Part shown: positions 41,589-49,879 of the stretch, piece after piece
How positions within the stretch are numbered: the stretch's first letter is position 1
How the letters are laid out: each line of letters starts with the position of its first letter
Origin: Gammaproteobacteria bacterium
GTDB taxonomy: Bacteria; Pseudomonadota; Gammaproteobacteria; Nevskiales; Nevskiaceae
DNA: 53,885 bases
Assembly: GCA_026398875.1 (NCBI GenBank)
Contig: JAPLSB010000010.1
Coordinates: 1-53,885 of the forward strand
Reading direction: 5' to 3'
Notes under the pieces: model-generated
What the model was told of the DNA's origin: nothing
Seen by the model: the letters and a program-made list of their open reading frames with translations, nothing else
The model's database searches: none
Program-made: the position numbers and the translations under genes

Positions 41589-42280
41589 GTGACGCGCTGA
41601 TCCGCTTCACCGGGGTCAGCCACCGCTACCGGGATGGTGGCCGCGAGATCCTGCGCGACACCGATTTCCAGCTTGCCCGCGGCGAGATGGCGTTCCTGAC
41701 CGGCCCGAGCGGCGCCGGCAAATCGACCTTGCTGAAACTGATCGCGCTGCTTGAGCGGCCCGTGAAAGGCGAGATCGTCGTCGACGGCCAGACGCTGTCG
41801 AAGGTACGGACTCGCGACGTGCCGGCCCATCGCCGGCAGTTCGGCATGATCTTCCAGAACTTCAACCTGCTGCCGGACCGCACGGTGTTCGACAACGTGG
41901 CGATGCCGCTGATCATTCGCGGCCATTCCGGCGACGACATCGGCCGCCGGGTGCGCGCCGCACTGGACGCCGTCGGCTTGCGGGGCCGCGAAAAGGACTG
42001 GCCGGTGACCTTGTCCGGCGGCGAGCAGCAGCGTGTCGGCATCGCCCGCGCCGTGGTTGCCAAGCCGCGACTGCTGATCGCCGACGAGCCGACCGGCAAC
42101 CTCGATCCGACAATGGCCGCGGAAGTGATGCATCTGTTCACCCGCTTCAACGAGGTCGGCGTCAGCGTGCTGGTGGCGACTCACGCGATCGGGCTGATCA
42201 GCCGCCTGCCTTATCGGATCCTGAAACTCGAGGACGGCCTGCTCGCCGATGCCCGCGCGGCCACCGGGGATGGCACATGA
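41585..42280 (+). CDS. ftsE: Cell-division ABC ATPase FtsE
   Basis: 231 residues from the TTG at 41585 overlapping the ftsY stop (TTGA); no closer ATG is available. Walker A GPSGAGKSTLL (about 37-47), signature LSGGEQQRVGIARA (about 140-153), Walker B LLIADEPTGNLD (about 160-171), H-loop ATHA. With FtsX it controls periplasmic amidase activation at the septum and divisome activity. Gene order ftsY-ftsE-ftsX-rpoH is conserved in gammaproteobacteria. Confidence 0.95.
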   Translation: MSDALIRFTGVSHRYRDGGREILRDTDFQLARGEMAFLTGPSGAGKSTLLKLIALLERPVKGEIVVDGQTLSKVRTRDVPAHRRQFGMIFQNFNLLPDRTVFDNVAMPLIIRGHSGDDIGRRVRAALDAVGLRGREKDWPVTLSGGEQQRVGIARAVVAKPRLLIADEPTGNLDPTMAAEVMHLFTRFNEVGVSVLVATHAIGLISRLPYRILKLEDGLLADARAATGDGT

Positions 42281-43227
42281 GTGGTGCCAAGCGGGTCAGC
42301 ACTGCGCCGACCGCCGGATCACGCTGGCTGCTCGACCACACGCGCGCGATCGCGGCGACGCTCGATGCGCTGAAGCGTCGGCCGTTCGGCACCCTGCTGA
42401 CGGCGCTGGTGATCGGCATCACCCTGGCGCTGCCGGCTGGCTTGTACACGGTGCTCGGCGGGCTGGACGCGGCATCGTCGGGACTCAAGGGCTCGCTGCG
42501 CGCTTCGCTGTTTCTGAGCGATTCGCTGGACGAGGCTGCGGGCCGGGCGCTGCAAGCGACCATCGCCCGCAAGCGCGGCGTCGCCGAGGCCAAGTACATC
42601 TCTCGCGATGCGGCACTGGCCGAGTTCAGAACCCACTCCGGCTTCGGCGAGGCACTCGACATCCTCAGTGACAACCCGCTGCCGGCGGTGATTGTCGTGA
42701 CACCGGATGCCGCGCTGCCGAAGGCGGAAGCCGAAGCCTTGCTCGACGCGTTGACGAAACTGCCAGCGGTCGAAAGCGCTCGACTGGATCGCGAATGGCT
42801 GGAACGGCTGTACGCGATTCTCGCGGTGATCGAACGACTGGTGCTGCTGATTGCGGGGGCGCTGGCGCTGGCGGTGCTGGTCGTCGTCGCCAACACCATC
42901 CGTCTCGACATCGCGGCGCGGCGCGAGGAAATCCTGGTGCTGAAGCTGATCGGCGCGCCGGATTCGTTCATCCGCCGGCCGTTCCTGTACACCGGCCTCT
43001 GGTACGGCCTGACCGGCGCGCTGCTGGCCTGCCTGATGGTCGTCGCCGCCGGACTATCGCTGGCCGAGCCGGCGGAAACGCTGTCGGGGCTGTATGGCGC
43101 GGGCAATGGCATTGCCGTGCTGTCGGTCGATACCGTTTTCGCGGTGTTCGGCGCTGGCGGGGCGCTCGGCTGGCTGGCAGCGCTGTGGACCGTCGGTCGC
43201 CATCTCGGTGCCATCGAGCCGGACTGA
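42277..43227 (+). CDS. ftsX: Cell-division protein FtsX
   Basis: 316 residues, overlapping the ftsE stop by ATGA. One membrane helix near residue 40 (PFGTLLTALVIGITLALPAGLYTVL), a periplasmic domain of about 100 residues, then three helices near 185-210, 235-255 and 280-310. The permease-like FtsX carries the signal from FtsE to the periplasmic amidase activators. The 182-bp gap after it contains the rpoH operator. Confidence 0.94.
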   Translation: MSGAKRVSTAPTAGSRWLLDHTRAIAATLDALKRRPFGTLLTALVIGITLALPAGLYTVLGGLDAASSGLKGSLRASLFLSDSLDEAAGRALQATIARKRGVAEAKYISRDAALAEFRTHSGFGEALDILSDNPLPAVIVVTPDAALPKAEAEALLDALTKLPAVESARLDREWLERLYAILAVIERLVLLIAGALALAVLVVVANTIRLDIAARREEILVLKLIGAPDSFIRRPFLYTGLWYGLTGALLACLMVVAAGLSLAEPAETLSGLYGAGNGIAVLSVDTVFAVFGAGGALGWLAALWTVGRHLGAIEPD

Positions 43228-43353
43228 ACCGCCCCACCCTCTTGCAAGGCGCAGCCTTCATCCCCATCGCTTACGTACGAGCGGCCGCAGATTCGCTGCG
43301 GCGATGCAGAAAGACTATCGACAGACCGAATGTCGATTGAACTTCTTGACGTC

Positions 43354-43380
43354 TTAGCACTCCAAAAAACCGAGTGCTAA
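43354..43380 (+). promoter_or_regulatory. Perfect CIRCE element (HrcA operator) upstream of rpoH
   Basis: TTAGCACTC, nine bases, GAGTGCTAA (43354-43362 and 43372-43380) matches the CIRCE consensus at all 18 conserved positions and has the exact 9-bp spacer. A TAACAT resembling a -10 box starts at 43378 and overlaps the right arm. HrcA bound here would block rpoH transcription. The element lies 29 bp before the rpoH ATG. Confidence 0.95.
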
Positions 43381-43409
43381 CATCTCGACCACTTTTCGGG
43401 GGATACACG

Positions 43410-44291
43410 ATGACTGCTCTTGCGCTTTCGCAACGCTCTTCTGCGCTGCCGGTGCCGCTGGCCGGCAGCCTCGATACGTACATCCGCTCGGTCAGCCAGA
43501 TTCCGCTGCTGACGCCGGAAGCGGAACAGAAACTGGCGCGTGAACTGCACGACGAAGGCAACCTGGCGTCGGCACAGAAGCTGGTGCTGTCGAACCTGCG
43601 CTTCGTCGTTCACATTGCGCGCGGCTACCAGGGCTACGGTCTGCCGCTGTCTGACCTGATCCAGGAAGGCAATATCGGTCTGATGAAGGCCGTGAAGCGC
43701 TTCGACCCGGGTGTCGGCGTCCGGTTGATCAGCTTCGCCGTGCACTGGATCAAGGCCGAGATCCACGAATACATCCTGAAGAACTGGCGGATCGTGAAGA
43801 TCGCCACGACCAAGGCGCAGCGCAAGCTGTTCTTCAATCTGCGCAAGTCCAAGACCCACCTCGGCTGGATGACCCAGTCGGAAGTCGAAGCGGTGGCCAA
43901 GGATCTCAAGGTCAAGCCGGAAGAAGTGCTGCAGATGGAATCGCGCCTCGGCGGTGCGGATGTGTCGTTCAGTGCCACACCGGAAGACGGCGAAGAGTCG
44001 TTCGTGCCGGAAGATTACCTGGCCGATCGTGCCGATCAGTTCGCGGCGATCGAGGAAGCCGAGTGGCAGGATGCCCGCGAGCTGCGCATGAAGCAGGCGC
44101 TGGTGTCGCTGGATCCGCGTTCACGCGACATCCTGCAGCGCCGCTGGCTGGCCGATGACGCGAAGGCCGGCTTGCAGGAGCTTGGCGACGAATATGGCGT
44201 GTCGGCGGAGCGCATTCGCCAGATTGAAGTCGCGGCGATGAAGAAGCTGCGCAAGGCGATCGAGGTCGAAGTCGAGGACGTCGCGGCCTGA
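43410..44291 (+). CDS. rpoH: RNA polymerase sigma-32 heat-shock factor
   Basis: 293 residues from the ATG at 43410 with a GGGGG purine box upstream. Region 2 is readable: LVLSNLRFVVHIARGYQGYGLPLSDLIQEGNIGLMKAVKRFDPGVG and WIKAEIHEYILKNWRIVKIATT. The sigma-32 hallmark RpoH box QRKLFFNLRK is at about residue 132. Region 4 helix-turn-helix is LQELGDEYGVSAERIRQIEVAAMKKLR. It directs transcription of chaperone and protease genes. A CIRCE operator stands directly upstream. It follows ftsX, with its own likely promoter. Confidence 0.97.
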   Translation: MTALALSQRSSALPVPLAGSLDTYIRSVSQIPLLTPEAEQKLARELHDEGNLASAQKLVLSNLRFVVHIARGYQGYGLPLSDLIQEGNIGLMKAVKRFDPGVGVRLISFAVHWIKAEIHEYILKNWRIVKIATTKAQRKLFFNLRKSKTHLGWMTQSEVEAVAKDLKVKPEEVLQMESRLGGADVSFSATPEDGEESFVPEDYLADRADQFAAIEEAEWQDARELRMKQALVSLDPRSRDILQRRWLADDAKAGLQELGDEYGVSAERIRQIEVAAMKKLRKAIEVEVEDVAA

Positions 44292-44310
44292 CGTCAGGCC
44301 TTGTGAACGA

Positions 44311-44339
44311 AGCCCGGCCTTTCAGCGCCGGGCTTTTTT
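44311..44339 (+). terminator. rpoH terminator
   Basis: AGCCCGGC/GCCGGGCT (44311-44318 and 44327-44334) with an 8-base loop followed by TTTTTT. It lies 20 bp after the rpoH stop, a classic intrinsic terminator. Confidence 0.95.
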
Positions 44340-44517
44340 GTGGCTGTCCGATCTTGGCGTTCAGCCTGCGATGCGGCGAACCGGCCATGCAGTTGTTCGC
44401 TCCCAGAAAGTTTATTCACTGCCGTGTACCGTGCCGACTCTTGGGCACTTCGGTCAGCGCCTGACGTTGACCGAGTCCGGTCAGCGGCACCCCATTGCAG
44501 CTGCAGCCTGAAACGAA

Positions 44518-44593
44518 TTGAGCCGTGCAACGGTTGCCTGCTGTGCGAGCGGAACGAAAGCCTCGCACGGCAGACAACCATCACACGGCTCAA
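44518..44593. repeat. Long imperfect hairpin downstream of the beta-helix gene
   Basis: Three nested paired blocks form one 76-base hairpin: TTGAGCCGTG with CACGGCTCAA (44518-44527/44584-44593), GGTTG with CAACC, and CTGCTGTGCGAG with CTCGCACGGCAG (one mismatch). The loop holds about 12 bases. It lies 20 bp after the stop of the minus-strand beta-helix gene. The T tract is poor, so it may be a terminator or a structured RNA. The rest of the 321-bp gap from rpoH shows the rpoH terminator and nothing else I can name. Confidence 0.7.
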
Positions 44594-44612
44594 CAGCTGT
44601 ACTGGCGATTCC

Positions 44613-46889
44613 TTACTGCAGCGTCACGTCGTCGATGTAGACCCGCGATGCGCTGTCAGCACCCACGCCTTTCATCACGATAGTGTTGTAGCTCGGGCCG
44701 CGAAGGCCGGTGACCGGGATCACCACCGTCGTCCAGGTGTTCGCGGGCAAACCCGAAACGGTCACCGAAGACAGCTGCGTGGTTGTCGCATTCGCTCCCC
44801 ATGAGCGGTCGGCAAACCCGACGGCGACCTTGAACGTGGCACTGGTCGGATAGACCTTCATCGTCAGCGTCTTGTAGGCCGTAGCGCTCGTCTGAGGTCC
44901 GCCAAAGCTGACGATTGGCGCATTGTTTCCATTAGCCGGAAGCAGCGACAGCGCATAACGACCGCCGGGCGTTGCATTGAAACCCTGGTGGCTGGTGCTG
45001 CAGGTCGCCGCCGCCGTGCTCAGATCACCACTCTCCATGCTGGTCGGGCAGGCCGAGCCGAAGGCCGCGGCCCAGCCGAGACGATCGCCGCTGTAGACGT
45101 TCATGCCGGCGCCGGTATACGTGGCACGGGTGATCGTGCCTTTGCCGGGCTCGGCGAAGCAGCCCTTGCTGCTGAACGCGGCCGGCTCAGCACCGATCCG
45201 GCTCTTGAGCTGCTGTTCGAGCAAGGACGCTGGGACCAGACCTGATTGCTGCAGGCCTTCGACGACGACGTTCTGGTTGCGAGCGCCCGGCCTCGGCAGT
45301 TCCGGCAGCAGACCAACCTGAAGCCCTGGACGTGACGGAAACACATTGCCGCTCCCGAGCTCGACCGCATCGTCAATCACCGGATATGTCGTCGAGCCAC
45401 CGATCAGCATCGAATAGCCTTCAGCCGACGGGTTCAGGCTAATCATGCCGCCGCCGCTGCCATTGCCGCGGTAACCGTTATCGGTCGGGTTCCAGACCAC
45501 GCTCGAGTAGTTGGTTTCCTGCGCGTTGCTCGACATGTTGCCGCGGTAGGTCAGCAGCAGCCCCGTGCCGTTAGTCATGCGATGGTTATCCCAAAGCATC
45601 TGCTGAGAAAACCCGAAGTGCGAGTCATCACCGTTCATCCGGGTACCAGCGCTTTCGTTCCGGGAGTAGACGATGGTCGAGTTCAGCCCGAATTGGGTGT
45701 TGTAGCCATGCCGCGTCATTTCGGCGTAGTTGCCGCGGAACAGCAGGTTCTGGCTGGCGGCGACAACGAAGCCGTAACCACGGCCACCCCCCGCCACGTT
45801 CTGAGCGCGGATCGCAGCACTTTCGGTCACGCTGATGCGGGCGGAACTCTCCAGCGAGATGCCGTGGCGCGGGAAGTTCCGCACCATCACATCATTGACC
45901 CATCCATTGCGAACGCCTTCGAAGAAAACACCCACGCCCGTCGGGAACCCGCCGGCGCCATTGGCGTTGTCGGCGAAGTTCACACTGACACCACGCAAGC
46001 CAACATTCTCACGCATCCTGATTGCACTGCCGTTGGTCCGAACGTCGACTGACCGCACACCGATCGCGTTCTTCGATGGATCGAGGGTCATTGGAATCGG
46101 CGCATCGACAGTGATGGTGTTGCCGGACTTGGCCGAGACCTTTCTCAGGTACGTGAAACTCCACTGACGCGACGGCCCGTTTGGCGGCGGGAAAACAGCC
46201 GAGTCGTAACCCTTCCAGGTACCGGAGTCGTCGTTGGCGCGCGCCAGTGCAGTCCAGTAATACTGCTGAACGACTATCCACTGGTTCACGGCGACGGAAG
46301 CGGCATTGGCCATGACCAGCGTCGTGCTTCCTTCCGGAATACGCTGGACAACCGTGCCCAGCACCCGTCCCTGGTCAATCCACTGCTTGTTGTTGCCACC
46401 GATGCTGTTGCCAAACGTGAATACGCCTTCCTCATCGTCTTCGGCCGGCCGATAACTGGAAGCCACGTTCAAGATCGTCTTGTTCGATCCGGCTCCAACA
46501 ATGGATACATTGCTGAATGGCACTGCGATGGTGCGCGTGATCGTGTACGAGCCCGGAGGAATGACCACCGTACCGCCCCCTGCAGCACCGATGCGATTGA
46601 CTGCGGCCTGCAGTGCAGTGGAAATATCAGCCGTGCCGGTCAGACGCTCCACTCGGCATGGAATATCGGTACCCGGAGCCACGGCACCGAGTTGGTAACC
46701 GACAAATGAAAAATCGGGAAGCTGCCAGGTGCGACCATTGAATGGAACTGCCGGGCGTGTGAAGTTCACGCCATCCACCGATGGATATAAATTGCTATTC
46801 CAGGCGGCAGCGGGTCCAGAGATGGTTGCAGTGGCGACGATGGCGATCGTCAGGAGAGTGTGCCTGCAAGATTCGATCTTGGACTTCAT
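44613..46889 (-). CDS. Secreted right-handed beta-helix (pectate-lyase-like) protein with C-terminal beta-sandwich
   Basis: 758 residues from the ATG at 46889, chosen because AAGGA lies 7 bases ahead; the upstream ATG at 46904 has none. A signal peptide (MKSKIESCRHTLLTIAIVATATISGPAAA) is followed by a Pectate_lyase_3-type N-terminal motif: ADISTALQAAVNRIGAAGGGTVVIPPGSYTI (about 90-120). Repeating short beta coils rich in Asn, Gly and Val run to about 560. The last 150 residues look like a galactose-binding or CBM-type jelly roll ending VYIDDVTLQ. The substrate is unknown, most likely a polysaccharide. Codon use and G+C are visibly lower than in neighbouring genes, and there is no operon partner, suggesting acquisition by transfer. 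Confidence 0.85.
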   Translation of the reverse strand: MKSKIESCRHTLLTIAIVATATISGPAAAWNSNLYPSVDGVNFTRPAVPFNGRTWQLPDFSFVGYQLGAVAPGTDIPCRVERLTGTADISTALQAAVNRIGAAGGGTVVIPPGSYTITRTIAVPFSNVSIVGAGSNKTILNVASSYRPAEDDEEGVFTFGNSIGGNNKQWIDQGRVLGTVVQRIPEGSTTLVMANAASVAVNQWIVVQQYYWTALARANDDSGTWKGYDSAVFPPPNGPSRQWSFTYLRKVSAKSGNTITVDAPIPMTLDPSKNAIGVRSVDVRTNGSAIRMRENVGLRGVSVNFADNANGAGGFPTGVGVFFEGVRNGWVNDVMVRNFPRHGISLESSARISVTESAAIRAQNVAGGGRGYGFVVAASQNLLFRGNYAEMTRHGYNTQFGLNSTIVYSRNESAGTRMNGDDSHFGFSQQMLWDNHRMTNGTGLLLTYRGNMSSNAQETNYSSVVWNPTDNGYRGNGSGGGMISLNPSAEGYSMLIGGSTTYPVIDDAVELGSGNVFPSRPGLQVGLLPELPRPGARNQNVVVEGLQQSGLVPASLLEQQLKSRIGAEPAAFSSKGCFAEPGKGTITRATYTGAGMNVYSGDRLGWAAAFGSACPTSMESGDLSTAAATCSTSHQGFNATPGGRYALSLLPANGNNAPIVSFGGPQTSATAYKTLTMKVYPTSATFKVAVGFADRSWGANATTTQLSSVTVSGLPANTWTTVVIPVTGLRGPSYNTIVMKGVGADSASRVYIDDVTLQ

Positions 46890-47203
46890 AGTGGGTTCCT
46901 TCATGGCTAAGCGCCCTGATCCGTTTGGTTTGTTTGTGCGCTTACTCTACGAATCGAATTCTTCGCAAAACTCCAATACCGACAAAAGGGAGCTGCCCTG
47001 ACCGTGAAGCTTTTTGCACCGCCGATTCGCGTCAAAACTGCGACGCAACGCGCGCGCAGAAGCGAAACCCCGCGCAAAAGCTGGGTGTTGGTGGTCGTTG
47101 TCGGGGGCTGGCGGCGTACCGGAGCGGACGCTGCTGGCGGATAAGCGGGCGGATGCGCGGGCGGTCCTAAAGACCGTCGGCTTGCGCGCGGACTACAAAT
47201 GAA
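46890..47203. other. Gap without recognised gene between the beta-helix gene and ctaB
   Basis: The 314-bp stretch holds the upstream region of the minus-strand beta-helix gene. From about 46900 to 47000 it is A+T-richer, then becomes G+C-rich again. Short plus-strand frames at 46925 and 47014 code for Arg-rich, low-quality peptides and I do not support them as genes. A small GGTC/GACC stem near 47165 is the only structure besides the ctaB terminator. Confidence 0.5.
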
Positions 47204-47228
47204 AACGGCGCAGCAAGGCTGCGCCGTT
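47204..47228 (-). terminator. ctaB terminator
   Basis: AACGGCGCAGC/GCTGCGCCGTT (47204-47214 and 47218-47228), an 11-bp perfect stem with loop of 3 and TTTTCATTTG following on the minus strand. It lies 20 bp after the ctaB stop. Confidence 0.92.
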
Positions 47229-47247
47229 GGTCACCACGGAAGCCGCT

Positions 47248-48177
47248 TCAGCGCAGGTAATGGTCGACCAGCAGGGCGGCGAAGATCGCCATCAGGTAGA
47301 CGATCGAATAGCCGAAGGTCTTCATGTTCAGACCCTTGCGCGGTGCGAACTTCATCTGCAGCGCAAGCTGCAGGAAGCGACCGCCCAGCAGCAGTGCGGC
47401 AACCAGATACAGCCAGCCGCTCATGCCCACCGCGAACGGCAGGATGGTCACCGCGATCAGCAGGAACGTGTACAGCAGCACCTGCGTCGCCGTGTAGTCG
47501 ACACCATGGGTCACCGGAAGCATCGGCACGCCGACCTTGGCGTACTCCTCGCGCCGCTCGATCGCCAACGCCCAGAAGTGCGGCGGTGTCCAGATGAAGA
47601 TGATCAGGAACAGGATCAGTGCGTGCGGGTCGATCGTGCCGGTCACCGCGGCCCAGCCGAGCACAGGCGGCGCGGCGCCGGAAGCGCCACCGATGACGAT
47701 GTTCTGTGGTGTCGCCCGCTTCAGGAACAGCGTGTAGACGCCCGCATAGCCGACCAGCGTCAGCTGAGTCAGCACGGCAGTCAGCGGGTTGACGAGAAAC
47801 CAAAGGATCGCGAATCCGGCGAGCCCGATCAGCGTCGCGAAGGCAATCGAATGCGTCAGCGTCAGAGAGCCGGTCACCAGCGGCCGTCCGCAGGTCCGCT
47901 TCATGCGCGCATCGATCTCGCGATCGATGATCTGATTGACCGCGGCAGCTGACGCCGCCTGCAGCGAGATGCCGATCGTTCCCCACAGCAGCGCGGCGAG
48001 CGGCGGAAGGCCGGGTACGGCCATGAACATGCCGACGATCGCGGTGAACACGATCAGCATCACCACCCGCGGCTTGCACAGCTCGTAGTACTCGTGCAGC
48101 CGCGAGACCGGGGGCGGCGCATCGGCGGCTTCCGCCACGGGAACGATCTTCAAGGGCGGCGTGGTGGTTCGCGGCAT
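47248..48177 (-). CDS. ctaB: Protoheme IX farnesyltransferase
   Basis: 309 residues from the ATG at 48177 (MPRTTTPPLK); the upstream extension into ctaA is a shadow. It makes heme O from protoheme, the first step to heme A for cytochrome oxidase. UbiA-type prenyltransferase with the Asp-rich loop NQIIDREIDARMKRT (about 95-110) and about nine membrane helices. The second conserved region is YTLFLKRATPQNIVIGGASGAAPP. It lies 10 bp after ctaA. Also called cyoE in some annotations. Confidence 0.95.
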   Translation of the reverse strand: MPRTTTPPLKIVPVAEAADAPPPVSRLHEYYELCKPRVVMLIVFTAIVGMFMAVPGLPPLAALLWGTIGISLQAASAAAVNQIIDREIDARMKRTCGRPLVTGSLTLTHSIAFATLIGLAGFAILWFLVNPLTAVLTQLTLVGYAGVYTLFLKRATPQNIVIGGASGAAPPVLGWAAVTGTIDPHALILFLIIFIWTPPHFWALAIERREEYAKVGVPMLPVTHGVDYTATQVLLYTFLLIAVTILPFAVGMSGWLYLVAALLLGGRFLQLALQMKFAPRKGLNMKTFGYSIVYLMAIFAALLVDHYLR

Positions 48178-48187
48178 GGTCGTGACT

Positions 48188-49195
48188 TCAGTGCGCCGGA
48201 CGCGCCGAATCGCCACGCCAGACAGCGTGGTTGAGCGCCAGGACTGCCAGCAACAGCACGGCAGCACCTGCGTTGTGGGCATCCGCCAACCACAGCGGCA
48301 GCTGCTTGACGATCAAGCCGATGCCGATCGTGATCTGCAGCGCAAGCGCACCGAGCAGGGCGACACCCAGCTGCGTGAACGGACGGCGGCGCAGCGACAG
48401 CAGGTAAGCGGCAACCGCGATCAAGGTCAGGCTCAGCACCAGCGCGCCATAACGGTGCACCAGATGGATCGTTGCGCGGGCTGCCGTGTCGAGCACGCCG
48501 AATTCGTAGTCGATCCCGATACCGCGCCACAGCTTGAAGGCTTCGCCGAGGTCGCCCTTCGGCAGGTAGGTGTCATGACAGGCCGGAAAATCAGGGCAGG
48601 CCAGCGCCGCGTAGTTGGTGCTGGTCCAGCCGCCGAGAAAGATCTGGCCGCAGAGCAGAAGCAGTGCGGCGACCGACAGCGGCTTCAGCAGACTGGCCTT
48701 CGGCAGAACGACGGCCGACGCTCCGCGCGTGCCGAGCCACATCCAGAACAGCAGCGACAGCGTGGTCAGCCCGAGCATCAGGTGCGTGGTGACGATGATC
48801 GGCTTGACCTTCAAGGTCACCGTCAAGGCGCCGAACACGATCTGCACGATCACGACGCCGACCGTTGCCAATGTCAGCAGACGCGGCAGCGTGCCGCTGC
48901 GATCGCGCCAGGCCAGCACGGCAAGCGTACCGATCAGCAGGCCGACGATGCCGGCAAGGTAGCGGTGAACCATTTCCTTCCAGGCTTTCGGTGCTTCCAC
49001 CGGCCGTTCGGGGTAGGCCGCCTCGGCAGCAGCGACTTCATGCGTTGCATCCGGCACGCCGATATGGCCATAGCAGCCGGGCCAGTCAGGGCAGCCAAGA
49101 CCGGCATTCGACAGGCGCACGTAGGCACCGAGCACAATCAGGCTGAAGGTGAGAACCAGCGTCAGCAGGTTCAGGCGATGGAAGTTCTGGAGCAT
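48188..49195 (-). CDS. ctaA: Heme A synthase (COX15/CtaA)
   Basis: 335 residues with eight predicted membrane helices. It oxidises the methyl group of heme O to a formyl group, giving heme A. Conserved histidines lie in helices at GCYGHIG, EMVHRYLAGIVG (about 88-100), TTHLMLGLTTLSLLFWMWLG and IHLVHRYGALVLSL. Cysteines in GLGCPDWPGC (about 32-42) and LACPDFPACH (about 200) form the family pairs. Followed by ctaB in the same operon. Confidence 0.95.
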   Translation of the reverse strand: MLQNFHRLNLLTLVLTFSLIVLGAYVRLSNAGLGCPDWPGCYGHIGVPDATHEVAAAEAAYPERPVEAPKAWKEMVHRYLAGIVGLLIGTLAVLAWRDRSGTLPRLLTLATVGVVIVQIVFGALTVTLKVKPIIVTTHLMLGLTTLSLLFWMWLGTRGASAVVLPKASLLKPLSVAALLLLCGQIFLGGWTSTNYAALACPDFPACHDTYLPKGDLGEAFKLWRGIGIDYEFGVLDTAARATIHLVHRYGALVLSLTLIAVAAYLLSLRRRPFTQLGVALLGALALQITIGIGLIVKQLPLWLADAHNAGAAVLLLAVLALNHAVWRGDSARPAH

Positions 49196-49261
49196 GGGGA
49201 TCGGTATCGCAAGGTCAATATTTTACTACTGCGGTGACAGCGCCATTCAGCGAGCGAATGC

Positions 49262-49879
49262 TCAGCCGATCGACGACAGCCGCAGCAGCTTTTTCAGATC
49301 CTTGAGCAAACCGCGCTGGAGTTCGTCAGCACTCGGCTGGTCCTGGTACGTCATCAGCCAGTTGCCATTCGGGTCGACCAGATAGACCGCGAGCGGATCG
49401 GTTGGCTTGAAGACATCGACAGCACGCTGGCCGGCGGCGGCCTCGTCGGCCACGATATGCAGGATTTTGTGAGTGGGGCGCAGCTGCTCGGTGGCGGCGA
49501 CAGCCGCATCGCGGCTAGGCACGATGAAGACCAGCTGCACACGGTCCTTTTCGACGCCGGCTGCGCCCAGCGCCAGCCGTACCTGACGGCTCGACACCAG
49601 CCGGTCGCTGCAGGCGCCGTCGCAGCGCTCGGCACCGAGCTGCACCAGGCTCCAGCGGCCAAGCAGCAGTTCCGGCTGCGCCTCGCCGGTCGCGGTATGA
49701 AGTTCGAGCTTGGGCAACGGTGTCGTGGGAACCACCAGCGTGCCGTAGTTGGTCGTCAGGCCCGGCCGGATCCCCGAGTTGTAGAGGATCCAGGCTCCGA
49801 TCAGCGGTCCGACAAACAGCACGCCGAGTAGAACAAGCGTCAGACGAGATCGTCGCAGTTGGGCAGCTTGCGGGTTCAT
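49262..49879 (-). CDS. Membrane-anchored Sco-like protein of the cytochrome oxidase cluster
   Basis: 205 residues from the ATG at 49879, which overlaps the SURF1 stop (ATGA). One N-terminal helix (LTLVLLGVLFVGPLIGAWILYN) anchors a thioredoxin-fold periplasmic domain. The motif CDGAC (about residue 95) has the CxxxC spacing of Sco1 copper chaperones, followed by SDRLVSSRQVRLALG. The conserved distal His of Sco is not clear. Its place between SURF1 and ctaA fits a role in CuA-site assembly, but that is inference. Confidence 0.8.
   Translation of the reverse strand: MNPQAAQLRRSRLTLVLLGVLFVGPLIGAWILYNSGIRPGLTTNYGTLVVPTTPLPKLELHTATGEAQPELLLGRWSLVQLGAERCDGACSDRLVSSRQVRLALGAAGVEKDRVQLVFIVPSRDAAVAATEQLRPTHKILHIVADEAAAGQRAVDVFKPTDPLAVYLVDPNGNWLMTYQDQPSADELQRGLLKDLKKLLRLSSIG

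Noticed and set aside
44518..44593. Integron attC site
   Set aside because: The hairpin ends do show a GTTRRRY-like heptamer, but in reversed orientation and with a mismatch in the partner. No integrase gene is present.
46925..47202. Short plus-strand frames at 46925-47170 and 47014-47202
   Set aside because: Arg-rich peptides with no signal, motif or ribosome-binding site. They overlap each other and the start region of the beta-helix gene.
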